A stretch of DNA of 64,000 bases from Neofusicoccum parvum (taxonomy: Eukaryota > Ascomycota > Dothideomycetes > Botryosphaeriales > Botryosphaeriaceae). Of the stretch, positions 53,729-63,982 are shown piece by piece. The position numbers and the translations under genes were made by a program. Below the pieces are notes generated by a model that saw only the letters and a list, made by a program, of their open reading frames with translations, had not been told where the DNA came from and searched no databases. Numbering within the stretch: position 1 is the stretch's first letter; every line of letters starts with the position of its first letter. The DNA is taken from the NCBI GenBank assembly GCA_020912385.1, contig CP087212.1, forward strand, positions 1,860,001-1,924,000. Reading direction: 5' to 3'.

Positions 53729-55272
53729 TCACGCGGTCCCAGCCGCGGCGGCTTCGAACGCCCTCAGCACAGCCAGCGAGACGGGTGCAAACGTCACCAC
53801 CCGGTTGTGCCCGCCCCACGCCAGCAGGTTCATCCGCACCTCGACCGCGCCATCCACGCTGTAGGTGCTGCGGACACGGCCGCTCCTCCCTCCATCGGCG
53901 GCCACCGCCTCCTCCACAACGGCCACGTCCTCGGGCCGCGACAGCTGCAGCACGGAGCTCGCGCTCTGGTACAGGTGCTCTCCGTGCGCCCACGGGATGT
54001 CGAAGTCGTCTTTCGCGTGGATGACGTGCAGCCGCAGCCGCCTTTGCTCGGCCCCCTTCTTGCCGCTGGAACCGGAGGAGGGCGACGCGGCGGCGGCCAC
54101 GAGCGCCTCGACCCGGCCGAGCGTGTTCCACGTGTCGACGATGCGGGCGCGCAGCCACTTCTGCACGCGCGGGTAGCCGCGCAGCGGGGACAGCAGCGGG
54201 ATGACGCCGAAGATGCGGTACGACTCCACGAGCACGGGCAGGGAGGTGAAGGGCGCGATCAGCACCACCGCGGCGAAGTCGACGGGCGCCGGGAGCTGCG
54301 TGATCGCCGCCTGCGGGCCGTCTCCTTGCTCCTTCTCCCCTTCCTCGGCGCCGCCGGGCAGCAGCGCGGCGGCCGCGGCCGGGTCGGCGAAGTGCAGGCC
54401 CACGGCGCTGGCGACGGCAGTGCCGAGCGACTGCCCGACGATGACGATCCGCGAGGCCGGGACGTGCAGCGTGTGCAGCGCGTAGTTGGCCAGCGCGACG
54501 CCGTCGGCGATCAGGCCGGCTTCGGTGGGCGCGCCGGTGGAGCGGCCGAAGCCGCGGTAGTCGAGGGTGAGCAGGTGCGTGTGCGGGAGGGAGGTGAGGG
54601 CGCGGTAGGTGTCGGTGCGCCAGCCTTGGGCGATGTGACCGGCGTTCTGGAAGCCGGGGGTCAGCGTGTTTGTTGGAGGGAGGGGGTGGGTTGAGGGCTC
54701 ACGCCGTGGACTAGGGGATTGTGTTAGATATAGAGTTGTTGCTGCGGGAGAGGAGAGCGACTTACAGTTGATGACTAGCCGGGCTTTGGGGTCCTTAGCC
54801 AGGTGCTGGAAGGCTTGGGTCTGCGTGAAGTCGCCATCGGGAGAGCCTGAGGCGGCCAGGGCGAGGTCGGGTTCGTGCTTCTCGTACACGTTGAGCGGCA
54901 GAACGTGCCAGGCGTAGAGAACCTCATGGTCAGGGGTGGTCACGTTGAAGGCGGTGACTTGGTTCTCTTGGCCGGTGTCAGCGGGAACGGAGATTGTAGT
55001 CAGGCCGCGGTGGAGAGAGACTGACTTGCGAAGCCGTATGCTTGCGGGGTGTCTACGTTGGCCCACCAGGCGCTGACCAGTTTATTGGCATAGAGAGCAC
55101 TGCGTTCAAGCGTTGAGCATGAGGTCTTGCTGCATGGACTATCACGAGAGGAGGCGACGTACTTTCGCTGGATGGTGACGTTGGTCAAGCAGAGCATGAA
55201 CACGGCGTAGAGAGCGCCGGCGCCCGCAAGGCCCCAGTACGCCTTCTTCAAGGCCGGGTGGAGGGCAACCAT
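53729..55272 (-). CDS. Alpha/beta hydrolase of the ABHD12 type (membrane serine hydrolase)
   Basis: Probable lysophospholipid or monoacylglycerol lipase on an internal membrane. Five exons: 55272-55163, 55099-55026, 54966-54766, 54710-54703 and 54646-53729; 437 codons (436 aa). The fourth exon is only 8 nt, encoding the middle of NFHGNAGH; without it the oxyanion-hole HG motif is lost and the frame breaks. One N-terminal transmembrane helix (about 12-30). Further marks: KNQVTAFNVTTPDHEVLYAW, LLTLDYRGFGRS, nucleophile elbow VGQSLGT (Ser about 204), acid in HAKDDFDIPW, and catalytic His in AWGGHNRVV. All splice sites are GT..AG with CTAAC or CTGAC branch sites. Convergent with mef1. Confidence 0.9.
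54703..54710 (-). other. 8-nt microexon of the ABHD12-type gene
   Basis: Sequence TCCACGGC on the coding strand, flanked by a CTAG acceptor and a GTGAGC donor. It supplies two bases of Phe plus His and Gly of the conserved FHGNAG motif. Flanking introns are 55 and 56 nt. Confidence 0.8.
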
Positions 55273-55936
55273 ATCTTAAATGGAGTCAGACACAGCACAA
55301 ATAGATAGTCTTGACAACGGGGACGGAAGAGCAAAGAAAGACACGTCAATGCCGAGATCAGGCGGCACGAGAAGACGAGAAAATGGAAGCCACGCTTCGA
55401 AGACAAGAAATAGGAAATGGAGTGAGTATTCGAGGCCCCTGAAGATGGAAGGCTTTCGATGCCTGCCCCGACCTACCTTTTATCTTGCTGGTTGTGTTGT
55501 TGATGGAGCGAGATTGTCGGGGCTCGCCGGATCTCTGTTAGCGTCTCGCCGCGGCAGCCTGGCTTAGTCGTGGCCGGCTGTTACGCCACCTCCATGTGAC
55601 ATCTTCCGCGTCTTGGGTGTGGCTGAGCACCGCAGAGAGTCGAATGCCGTCGAGCTATTGGATACATGGCCAGGCGGCCACATTGCTGGATCTGCTGACA
55701 GAGACGTGCCCCGGGGCGAGAGAGCGGTGGGCTTGGCACTGGCGGAGCGGCGCGTCATGCCCGGCGGAGCTCGCGTGAGAGCGTCGCGCCGTCCCCAAAC
55801 TTTCTCTGCCGTCATGACGCGCCCCGACACCTCCTCGCCCTGCCCGCCCCCGACTTGAGCCAGTGCATCTGTCTGCTCATCCGTCCTGCCTGGCCGTTCC
55901 GCTTGTCGTACCCATCGCCGAAGCCTCGTCGCGACG
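55273..55936. promoter_or_regulatory. Shared upstream region of the hydrolase and swc3 genes
   Basis: A 664-nt gap between divergent start codons (55272 minus, 55937 plus). No separate gene; it must contain both promoters. Confidence 0.5.
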
Positions 55937-57914
55937 ATGCAGAGGCGCAGGAATCCCGCACGCAACCAGAAGCCCGAGCCCACGCCCGCGAAGGAATCCC
56001 CGGCGCCTACAAAGGACAATGCGAAGGGCAAGAGGAAAGACACTCCGGCCAACGAGAAGCCGGTAGAAGCCCCGTCTGCTTCCCCGCCTCCGCCGCCGCT
56101 GCCCACTAAGCTCGCGACCGGACAGCCCATTCCTACTGTTCCGGAGCCCCAACCCGCCGATCTACCCGAGTCGGATTGGCAGTCGGTGGTTGAGAGGTAG
56201 AAACCCCTGGGTACTGGTGATGCATGGCTTTGCGCTGACTCAACGCGACAGTGGTGTGTTGAAAGCAGCTCTCGAGCGGTCGCGCCAAAAATGGATGACC
56301 CCAGGTATTTTTGAGCTGTACTACAGCAAGGCTGGGAAGAAGAAGCTTCCAAACAAGGGCAAGAATAAAGAGGAGAAGGAGAAAGATAAGGAAAAGGACA
56401 AGGACAAGGACAAGGACAAGGACAAGGAGAAGGAAAAGGACGAGAAGGACAAGGATGGAGGCGAAGGTGCAGTTGGCAGCAAAGAGAGCGAGTCTCTGAA
56501 GGCGAAGCAGATGAAGCGTGAGGGCAACTGCAAGCTGTATATCGACCCGCACCAGTGGGATGTTACAATATGGACCATGCGGGAAAACACCGCTCCACCG
56601 CCGCCAAAGCCAAAGCCCGCTCCGGCCCCGTCCTACAACCAACAAGGATATTACTACGGTGGTGGGTACAGCGCAACGCACCCGTATCAACATTACCATC
56701 CGTACCCTCAACAGCACCCGCCACATCAACCTCCGCATCAGCCTCTACAACAACCTCCGCCACCTGTCCGGAAACCACCGCCGCCACCCCCACCACCTGC
56801 GCCGCTGAACCCACCACCGCCGCCGAGCCAGCCTCAGACCAACTCATCCAGCCCAGCGGTGTCGAAGCCTGCGCCTGATCCGGTCATCCATATGCTTGCT
56901 GAGCGCGCCAATACAAACTTCAAGCTGAGGGATATTATGAAGATTGTGGCAAGAGGTGACGCTTCGAAGGAGCAGCTGGAGTATTTCCAGTCACACATAA
57001 ACGAGCTCACCGAGAGGCTTGAGGCACAGAAGAAAGCGCAACAAGCACAGAAACCACAACCACCTCCGCAGCCACCACAACAAAAACCAGCCCCTCCACC
57101 TATTCACGCGACCCCAGCTCCAGCTCCAACGCCAGCTCCCGCGCCGGCTCCAGCACCAGCTCCGTCTGTACAAACCACTCCAGCTGCACATTCAGCTGCC
57201 CCGCCAGCTCCTCCAGCATCCGCACCCGCCGCAGTTGGAGCGCCCCAGGCCATACCATCTCCCGGGCCAGCTACTCCAACGCCCTCCAAAATGCCTCAAC
57301 AACCGCCAATGACCTACTATACCCCGCCACCTCAACCTGGACCTTACGGACACTACCAGCCGCCTCCACCACCCCCTCCCCAACCCGCACAAGCGCCTCT
57401 TCCTCCTCAGCCGCCACAGCCCACTTACCGTGCTCTCTGCATCGATTTCAACACAAATGGCGACAGGCTCCTCTTTCCGCGCGAAACAATCCTTGAGGCC
57501 CTTCCTGGCAACCAAGTTCTGGCTTCCTTCCTCAAGGTGCAGAAAGTCGACCACCTCACCACGTCCAATCTCGCAAAAACTCAGACGTACTACAAGACGT
57601 TGAAGGAATACTACCAGCCCATAACCGTCCGGTTCCGGGCTGACAATCCGAATACGCTGCAGTGTTTGTTCCGCTGGGTCAAACCTCAGGAGGAGGTCAG
57701 GAAGTGGATGGACGAAATCATGGATCGGTGCGAGCCCGCCGAGGATGTGGAGCTTGCGGCGAGGTTGCCACGGGAGGGGTTCGTTCAGGAGGGTCAGACG
57801 CAGGGTAATGGGCAGGAGGTGAAGGGGAAAGAAAGCACGGTCAAAGAGTCAGTGGAAAGACCGGGAACGCCGGTCGAGGGAAGGGAAAAGAAGAGGGTGA
57901 AGCGGATCAAATGA
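55937..57914 (+). CDS. swc3: SWR1 chromatin-remodelling complex subunit 3 (Swc3)
   Basis: Nuclear subunit of SWR1, which exchanges H2A for H2A.Z. Two exons, 55937-56196 and 56252-57914; 641 codons (640 aa). The N-terminal Swc3 domain reads PLPTKLATGQPIPTVPEPQP, DLPESDWQSVVESGVLKAAL across the intron, RQKWMTPGIFELYYSK, and KLYIDPHQWDVTIWTM. An inserted Lys-Asp-Glu run (about residues 125-160) interrupts it. The middle is Pro/Gln-rich with DPVIHMLAERANTNFKLRDI and EQLEYFQSHINELTERL, a conserved helical pair in fungal Swc3. The C-terminal part has FNTNGDRLLFPRETILEALP and PQEEVRKWMDEIMDRCE. Start is the first in-frame ATG after stops. Confidence 0.85.
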
Positions 57915-58194
57915 GTGAATCCGTATGGATGGAGGAAAAGCAAAACAATGATACCCTGAGTTTTCGGACTTGCTATAACTGGATGGGGGAGGTACGTGTG
58001 TATGACTAGTTGTCTTTTATGAACAATTCTGACGTAAATGAACTGATGTATTCCGATGCATTGGTTGTATCGACTAACAGAACAAACAGCCAACTATACG
58101 TGGCCTAGTAGACGTGGTTCTTTCTCGGTCAAAGACCTGGCTGATTCCGTAGCTCGACTTCGTCCGTCTTGAGAACATTACAGCTCGTGGACTG

Positions 58195-58412
58195 CTATTT
58201 GGACAGCCTCAGCTCTCTTTGCGCCTGTCTCCTCCTCGCCCACGTCTCAAGATCAAGCGTGTCTCCAATTATCGCCCTCGTCTCCTCTGGACTACCAGGC
58301 TGACAATTCTCATAGTACAGCCACTAACCCATGAAATTAGCGTTCCCCGCGACCCGGCCACCGGAGACCATGGACTTACATCAAACATCTGCTTATAATG
58401 GTGAGGCGTCAG
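58195..58412 (-). other. Post-stop coding extension of the NmrA-like gene
   Basis: Directly after the TGA, 11 codons (LTPHHYKQMFD, 58412-58380) lead to donor GTAAGT, a 56-nt intron (58379-58324), and an exon 58323-58195 encoding WLYYENCQPGSPEETRAIIG and a basic C-terminus before TAG. Frame is kept throughout. Composition and fit resemble the normal end of NmrA-like proteins. Confidence 0.65.
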
Positions 58413-59275
58413 TCAAATCAGAAACCACCGCGGGAACCACGCCCGCCACCCACGGCCCGGCCCTCTCCTCCCTTCCCCCCTCTCCACCGCCTCCTGCAGC
58501 TCATCCACGTCCGCGACCTGCCCCGCCACCGTCACGACCTTGCCGTTGAAGTCCGCGGGGTTCAGCAAAGCCTTGGCGACGGCCTTGCCGATGTCGTCGC
58601 AGGCGACGTACTTTTGCTTGGTCGCGCCCATCAGCGCCGCCATGGCGCCCCAGAAGAAGAACCGGCCGATCCCAGGCGGCGGGACGACCTCCATGAAGCC
58701 GACGGGGCGGATCGCCGTCCAGTGCGGGAGGCCGGCGGCGCGGATGTGCTCTTCGATCTGGTATTTGGTGTGGAAATGGTCGACGGCAGTGGCGATGTCG
58801 GCGCCGGCGACGGAGGAGAAGACGAGATGCGCGAGGCCTGGAAGGGAGGGGTTGTCAGAGAAAGGGGCGTGCGCTCGGCTTGGTCCACCTGGGGGAGGAG
58901 TGCGTCCGGCACGCGGATATGACTTGAGAGGGGGACCGTGAGAGACTGACGACAGGTCTACGTACCCAGCTCCTTCGCCGCATCCACGAACTGCCTCCCC
59001 TGCTTCAATTCCCCGTCCACGTCCTCGCGCCCTCGGAAGTCGGTCACCAGGTACGCGGCGTCGCAGTCTTTCAGCGCCTGGGCGACGCTCGCTCGGTCAA
59101 GCAAGTCGCCCTTCACGGGCTGCACTCCGCGGGCTGAGAGGGCTGTCGCGGATGCGGAGGAAGGGTTGCGGGTTAGCGCATGGAGGGAGAGGTCGGTGCG
59201 GCCGGTGGCGAGGAGGGCGTTGACCACGCCACCTCCTTGTTGGCCTGTGGCGCCGACGATGAGGATGGTCGGCAT
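58413..59275 (-). CDS. NmrA-like NAD(P)-binding protein, C-terminus interrupted by an in-frame TGA
   Basis: Atypical short-chain dehydrogenase of the NmrA/HSCARG type, often a redox sensor rather than an enzyme. Exons 59275-58966 and 58837-58413 give 244 aa to the first stop; the intron is 128 nt. Motifs: MPTILIVGATGQQGGGVVNA (GxxGxxG), LHALTRNPSS, VQPVKGDLLD, AAYLVTDFRG, HLVFSSVAGAD, HFHTKYQIEEHIRAAGLPHW, TAIRPVGFMEV and KYVACDDIGKAVAKAL. The stop TGA (58413-58415) falls in RWFLI-stop-LTPHHYKQMFD; the frame then stays open, meets a GTAAGT donor, and continues in a further exon. Members of this family usually run to about 300 residues, matching the 298 of the continued frame. So this is either a nonsense allele, a sequencing error, or stop-codon readthrough. 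Confidence 0.8.
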
Positions 59276-60588
59276 AGTTGTGGATTGCTGGTCCTGGACG
59301 GAAACACCAGAGGTAAATCTGGTCCGGGGGCTGACGACGCGGTGGTCTCGTTTGGGACGGATGAAAGTACGCTTTTCATCTTCACGTGCTGACCTACGCG
59401 ACGCGGCTTTATACCACCTTCGATCGCCTCATCAATAGCGAGCTCCGGATGTCGTGGGATTGCGCAGCTGGCGTTTGGTGTCGCCGGAGAGTTTTCGGAC
59501 CCGGCCGAAACGGGGCAACCGTCAGACCATTCCGCCCAATCAGAAGGGCCAGGCATCATGAAAGCCACTACGCCATCGGCCTGCCCAGTCTCCAAACATT
59601 CGAGCTGCTTAAATCTTGGCGACCACTGTGTCTCGCGTCCCGAGCAGAGAAACACCCGTCTGGGCGCTTGAAATGCCCACGAGGTCGGGACTTCTTCCCG
59701 GTTCCGGAGCGTCAACAGGTCGCGTCTCCGTCTACTTATGAGAGTCATTTTAAGCTTACCGAGTGCGGCGTCCGTGACGGTGTGCAGAGCACAGATCACG
59801 CATCTTGGAAGCTCCACATCATTCGTGTCCGATTAAGCTTGTCGCTCGCCAGACAGATCACTTATCACGTCATGGCCCGATTTGGGCGGAGTGGAGTCAG
59901 CGCCACACCACGATCCAACGCTTCTTTTGACCGCATTGCAAGAGGCGAGAGTCGTTGATGAAGGCTTTGTGCAATAGATTGCAGCTCCATAGCAGAGAAA
60001 GAGCATGTTTTGGCGTCGAGGAGAAGCATCTGCCAAGACGAGCATCAGCCACGTTGTACTTTTCAGTATTCAGAAGGATGCTGCAGCCGACAGCCAAGGA
60101 GAAACCGTGCTCAGTACCCACCACTGCGTAGCGAGTTCGAGCTTTCATCTGGACAGCTCTCATATGTAACCGAAGCAAGACTGCACCCGGACGAATGTTC
60201 AATTTGTTGTTCAAAGTACGTTGACCAATGTGCCCTGTCGCTTGGCGGAACTCTCTCAACGGAAACGACAATATGGATTGCACAAGAAATGGCGGCAGAG
60301 AATACTTTGGTTACCTCTTGCTTGAGTGTGCAGACGAATCGAGCGTCTTGTGTACGAACAGCAACCTCTTCACAGTCAATGGATGGAGAACCCAGATGAT
60401 CCTGTAGGACGTTTCATTGAAGTATGTACATGAACGAAGGGCATAAAAACAGTTATTGGTTTTGCAAAGGCGTATCCCCATCGGGCCATCCCACCATCAC
60501 CATCCACCCGCCTTCTCTCATCCCCTCACCCTCTCATCTTCCCTCATTGTCATTCCTCCCCTCATGATATTCGGTCATTTCTAATAAT
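59276..60588. other. Intergenic, no gene seen
   Basis: Upstream of the NmrA-like gene and downstream of the Cys-rich repeat gene (both minus strand). Short frames only, no recognisable content. Confidence 0.5.
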
Positions 60589-61603
60589 TTAGGCGTAGGG
60601 GCTGGGCAGGCCGGCGGCGGTGTAGCAGGCAGCCTTCTCAGAGGAGCACTGGGCCATGTTGGCGTCAGGGCCGGTGCGGCAGGCGGAGTCGGCCGTGTCG
60701 CAGCATGCGGCAGTCTCAGCGGCGCAGCCAGCCATGCTGTAGAATTGTTAGTCATCTGGGAAAAAGACGATATGGCTGGCAGACTCACTTAGGGTCGGGC
60801 TTAGCCTTGCACTGGGTCATGACAGCGTTGCAGGTGTCAGAGCGCTTGGCCTTGCTGTAGGGGTTGGGAAGGCCAGCATCAGTGTAGCAAGCGGCCTTCT
60901 CGGAAGAGCACTGGGCCATGTTCGCGTCGGGGGCGGTGCGGCAGGCAGAGTCGGCCGTGTCGCAGCACGCGGCGGTCTCAGCGGCGCAACCGGCCATGTT
61001 GGGGTCGGGCTTGGCCTTGCACTGGGTCATGACGGCGTTGCAAGTGTCGGAGCGCTTGGCCTTGCTGTAGGGGTTGGGGAGGCCGGCGTCGGTGTAGCAG
61101 GCGGCCTTCTCGGAGGAGCACTGAGCCATGTTGGCGTCCTTAGCAGAGCGGCAGGCGCTGTCGGCCTTGTCGCAGCAGGAAGCGGTCTCAGCAGCGCAGC
61201 CGGCCATGTTAGGGTCGGGCTGGGCCTTGCACTGGGTCATGACAGCGTTGCAGGTGTCGGTGCGCTTCGACTTGGCGTAGGGGCTGGGGAGACCGGCATC
61301 GGTGTAGCAAGACGCCTTCTGGGCCGAGCAAGTGGCCATGCTGCATGCTGGTTAGTTGCTGTCTGGGAAGCATTGCGGTGACTGGAGGACTGACTTGGCA
61401 TCAGGGCCAACGCGGCAGGCAGAGTCGGCCTTGTCGCAGCAGGCGGCGGTCTGGGCAGCGCAGCCAGCCATGTTGGGGTCGGGGCCGGCCTTGCACTGGG
61501 TCATGACGGCGGTGCAGCTCTCGCTGCGGGCGTCAAGGGGCATGGCGAAGCCCTGGGCGAGGAGAGCCGCGACGGCGATGATGGTGGCCTTGGAGAAGTA
61601 CAT
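60589..61603 (-). CDS. Secreted 8-cysteine tandem-repeat precursor with Lys-Arg processing sites
   Basis: No known family recognised. Three exons: 61603-61395, 61340-60789, 60736-60589; 303 codons (302 aa). A signal peptide (MYFSKATIIAVAALLAQGFA) is followed by MPLDAR and four units with a period of exactly 70 residues, the last shortened. Each unit has 8 Cys in the pattern C-X6-C-X10-C-X6-CC-X6-C-X10-C-X6-C and ends GLPxPYxKxKR; Lys-Arg at 95-96, 165-166 and 235-236 fall between units, as in Kex2-processed repeat proteins. Unit 4 ends GLPSPYA before the stop. Both introns are phase 2 in the Asn codon of PD(A/P)-N-MA. The units are nearly identical, so they are recent or homogenised. No modifying enzyme gene lies nearby. 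Four separate disulfide-rich peptides, perhaps effector or antimicrobial in role, is inference. Confidence 0.88.
60600..61516 (-). repeat. 210-nt coding tandem repeat (four units)
   Basis: Units of 210 nt in the Cys-rich precursor gene, interrupted by two short introns. Units 2 and 3 differ at few codons, units 1 and 4 more. Confidence 0.88.
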
Positions 61604-61732
61604 GGTGATTAAGGATTAAAGTTGTGGTGGTAGAGAGAGTGTGAAAGCGGTTGGAAGTGAGAAGTAGTGGTTGAAGAGTGAGGAGCGAGTGTTGGTTGGT
61701 GAAGAGCGGAAACAGAGCTGGTGGACGGCAGA

Positions 61733-61739
61733 ATATATA
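61733..61739 (-). promoter_or_regulatory. TATA box of the Cys-rich precursor gene
   Basis: TATATAT on the minus strand about 130 nt before the ATG at 61603. Clear TATA boxes are typical of inducible fungal genes. No other candidate lies closer. Confidence 0.5.
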
Positions 61740-63693
61740 CAGAAAGAGGTTCGTATTCTCTGCCCTACGGAGGCACGGAGGCCATGATGGGCGCAGTCGC
61801 CTGTGTTCCCGCGGGTTCGACGTGGGCCTCCAGATGGGCGCTGCTATGCGCTCGTGCGGCCCGTGTGGTTCGTGTTTGGAGACGCAGGAGAATACTGATC
61901 GTCATATCACTGCCCCATTCTCTTGGAGGTGGAGTGTGGGTCCCGCCAGTAAGCTTGTCCTCAGTGTCAACCACTCACGTCAAAGACGATGCGCCGGCTA
62001 TACGTGAAACGGGAGCGGGAGGAACACTATGCTCTGGCGTGCTGATGTCACCTGCATGGCTGCTCCCCCTTGCACGATCGATTGAGGCCAGACACGCCTT
62101 CGGGCAGCGGAGGGCATGCTCAGCGGCAAAGCAGGACACCGAGCCAGCGAGAGGCAAAGCAGTGTCCACGATAGCCCTACGGGCCCAGACACGGGCGCGA
62201 GCCGTGTTGCTGCGAGGCCACTGCCAATGCAGACCAAGCTCGGTGGACCCATAGGGCGCAGGCTTGGAGTTCTGAAAATAGGAGCGGAGGCACCTTGGGG
62301 CCTCTCTGATTGTTGTGGGGCATCGCTGAGCGGCTCTCGTATTCTGGACGCGACGGGCGATTGCTGGCCTGATGGAGTCGCTCGTCGTGCCACTCCAGCC
62401 TGGTGGCTAGCGTGGTGCCGGCCCAGGCGGCGGCAGGCACGGGGAAAGCGGCGGCGGCGCAGGGCAGCGCAGCGGGAGGCTCGCCCGTCGCGGTGCGGCA
62501 GCGGTAAGAAGGCGTGTCGGCGCTGGGCGGGCGGGCAGCCAATGACGTCGGCGCGGGTGTGGCTGACCGCAAGGCTACGACCGAGCGACGACCGCTCGCA
62601 TCTCGCATTCACATTCTGCAGGGCCGCCGGCCTTCAAACCACCCTCCTCATTCCCTCCTCCCGCCGAGCTGCCGTCCTCGCCTCGCCCATGCCTGTCGCT
62701 CGCCTCCGCATCCGGACGGCCGCCGAGCTGCCGTGCGACTGCCCGACGATCCGAATCTCACCGCGACGCCCGCTCTCGTCCGGCGCGCATTGGCTCTCTC
62801 AACAGATCGCTGGCGGTGTAACCTCCTCACGGGGTCGCTACCTGTTCCCGTCGCTCAGCCCTACCGCGCCCCTGCTCTCCAATTCGACCCAGGCCCCTGA
62901 TCAACCCTCACCGGCGTGGAAGCGGCGCCTGCACCCAAGAGAAAAACTGCGCCTCGCCAGACCGCCTGCTGCTCCAGGCCCGACAACGGGCGACTCTTCT
63001 CCACCCGTCGCCCGGCAATGGCACCTCCGCTCTCCAAGGAGGGCGTGGACGAACCACGGTCGCGGCAATGGCGTTCGGTTGCGCTGGTCAAGCATTTCGG
63101 TGGCGCCGCCCAGTTCTGGGGAGGACCCGCTCTATACGAGCGCACCGTGACATCTGCACAGCCACCCATGTCACATCTTCGAGAAGCCTGCTCGATTCAG
63201 GCGAGAGACAATGCGCGCGGCAGGGCGCCGTCTTCGAGAGAGCCGCGCGGCGCGTCCGACCCGTTGCGATTCAGCCATCACAGCCCTATGCCGCTCAACC
63301 ATGACTCTCTCTTGTCGGGGAGACGGCGGCAGCACCGTGACTGTGCACGGGACGCGCATTCAGTACCGCAGTCTCCTCATCAGCCCTGCGGGCATTCCGT
63401 TTCTGCTCGGGGACCTCGTGAACACTCCCCTGACTTCGAATGTAAGTCCGTCGGGCATCCATCTCAGCCCGCCGTCTGTTGCCGTCGTTTGCCGTCGCAA
63501 GCAGCGTAACTCCAATTGACTCGATGTCACTCGTCGATTCGGCACGCACGATCGGTCTCATACCGCCAGCATTGACCGTCACCAACTTGCAGTCGGGCGG
63601 CCTTCGGACTTTCCATCATTCCCAAAGCTGATCTATTCTCTATTAATGCTCGTCCATGTCTAGCTCTATCGTGGCATTTACCTTGCCTCGCCA
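61740..63693. other. Gene-poor stretch with one doubtful small open frame
   Basis: Mostly GC-rich sequence with random overlapping frames. The one item of note is an ATG at 63301 opening 47 codons that end at a GTAAGT donor (63442), with a possible acceptor TTGCAG at 63592 and a stop soon after. It is too weak to call a gene. Confidence 0.4.
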
Positions 63694-63982
63694 TTACTTC
63701 TTCGCCGAGCTGCGGTAGCTGTTGATCAGGAATGCCGCAGCGATGATGATACCGACACCGCTCAGTCCCATGCCCGAGTACCAAGCTCCCCGGTAACCCG
63801 CCAGCTCATCTGCGCCGCCCTTGTTGACGTGGACTTCCACAGTACCAGCAATGCCCAGACCCCACGAAATCGAGTAGTTGACAACCGTGGTGATGAGCGA
63901 TGCAGCAACACCCTGGTGCTGCTTCGGAACCTGGTTGCTTAGGATGATTGTTGCTGCCGGGAAACTCATGTCCATGCCCCAT
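63694..63982 (-). CDS. MFS transporter, last exon (partial)
   Basis: C-terminal end of a major facilitator transporter of the drug:H+ antiporter type. The exon runs 63982 to 63694 after an acceptor (TTCTCAG) with a CTAAC branch site; the rest of the gene lies beyond the right edge. It reads WGMDMSFPAATIILSNQVPK, QGVAASLITTVVNYSISWGL, a short extracellular loop, and a final helix SGMGLSGVGIIIAAAFLINS followed by SSAKK. The WGMDMSFPAA block is typical of fungal 14-TM transporters. Substrate cannot be told. Confidence 0.85.

Noticed and set aside
58413..58470. An intron that would remove the TGA of the NmrA-like gene
   Set aside because: All GT donors near the stop are in phase 2 while the only acceptors (AAG, CAG before ATGTTTGAT) require phase 0, so no canonical pair keeps the frame.
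62116..63150. 344-codon plus-strand frame upstream of the MFS gene
   Set aside because: Arg/Pro/Ser-rich composition typical of random GC-rich sequence, overlaps equally long frames on the other strand, no motif or splice structure.
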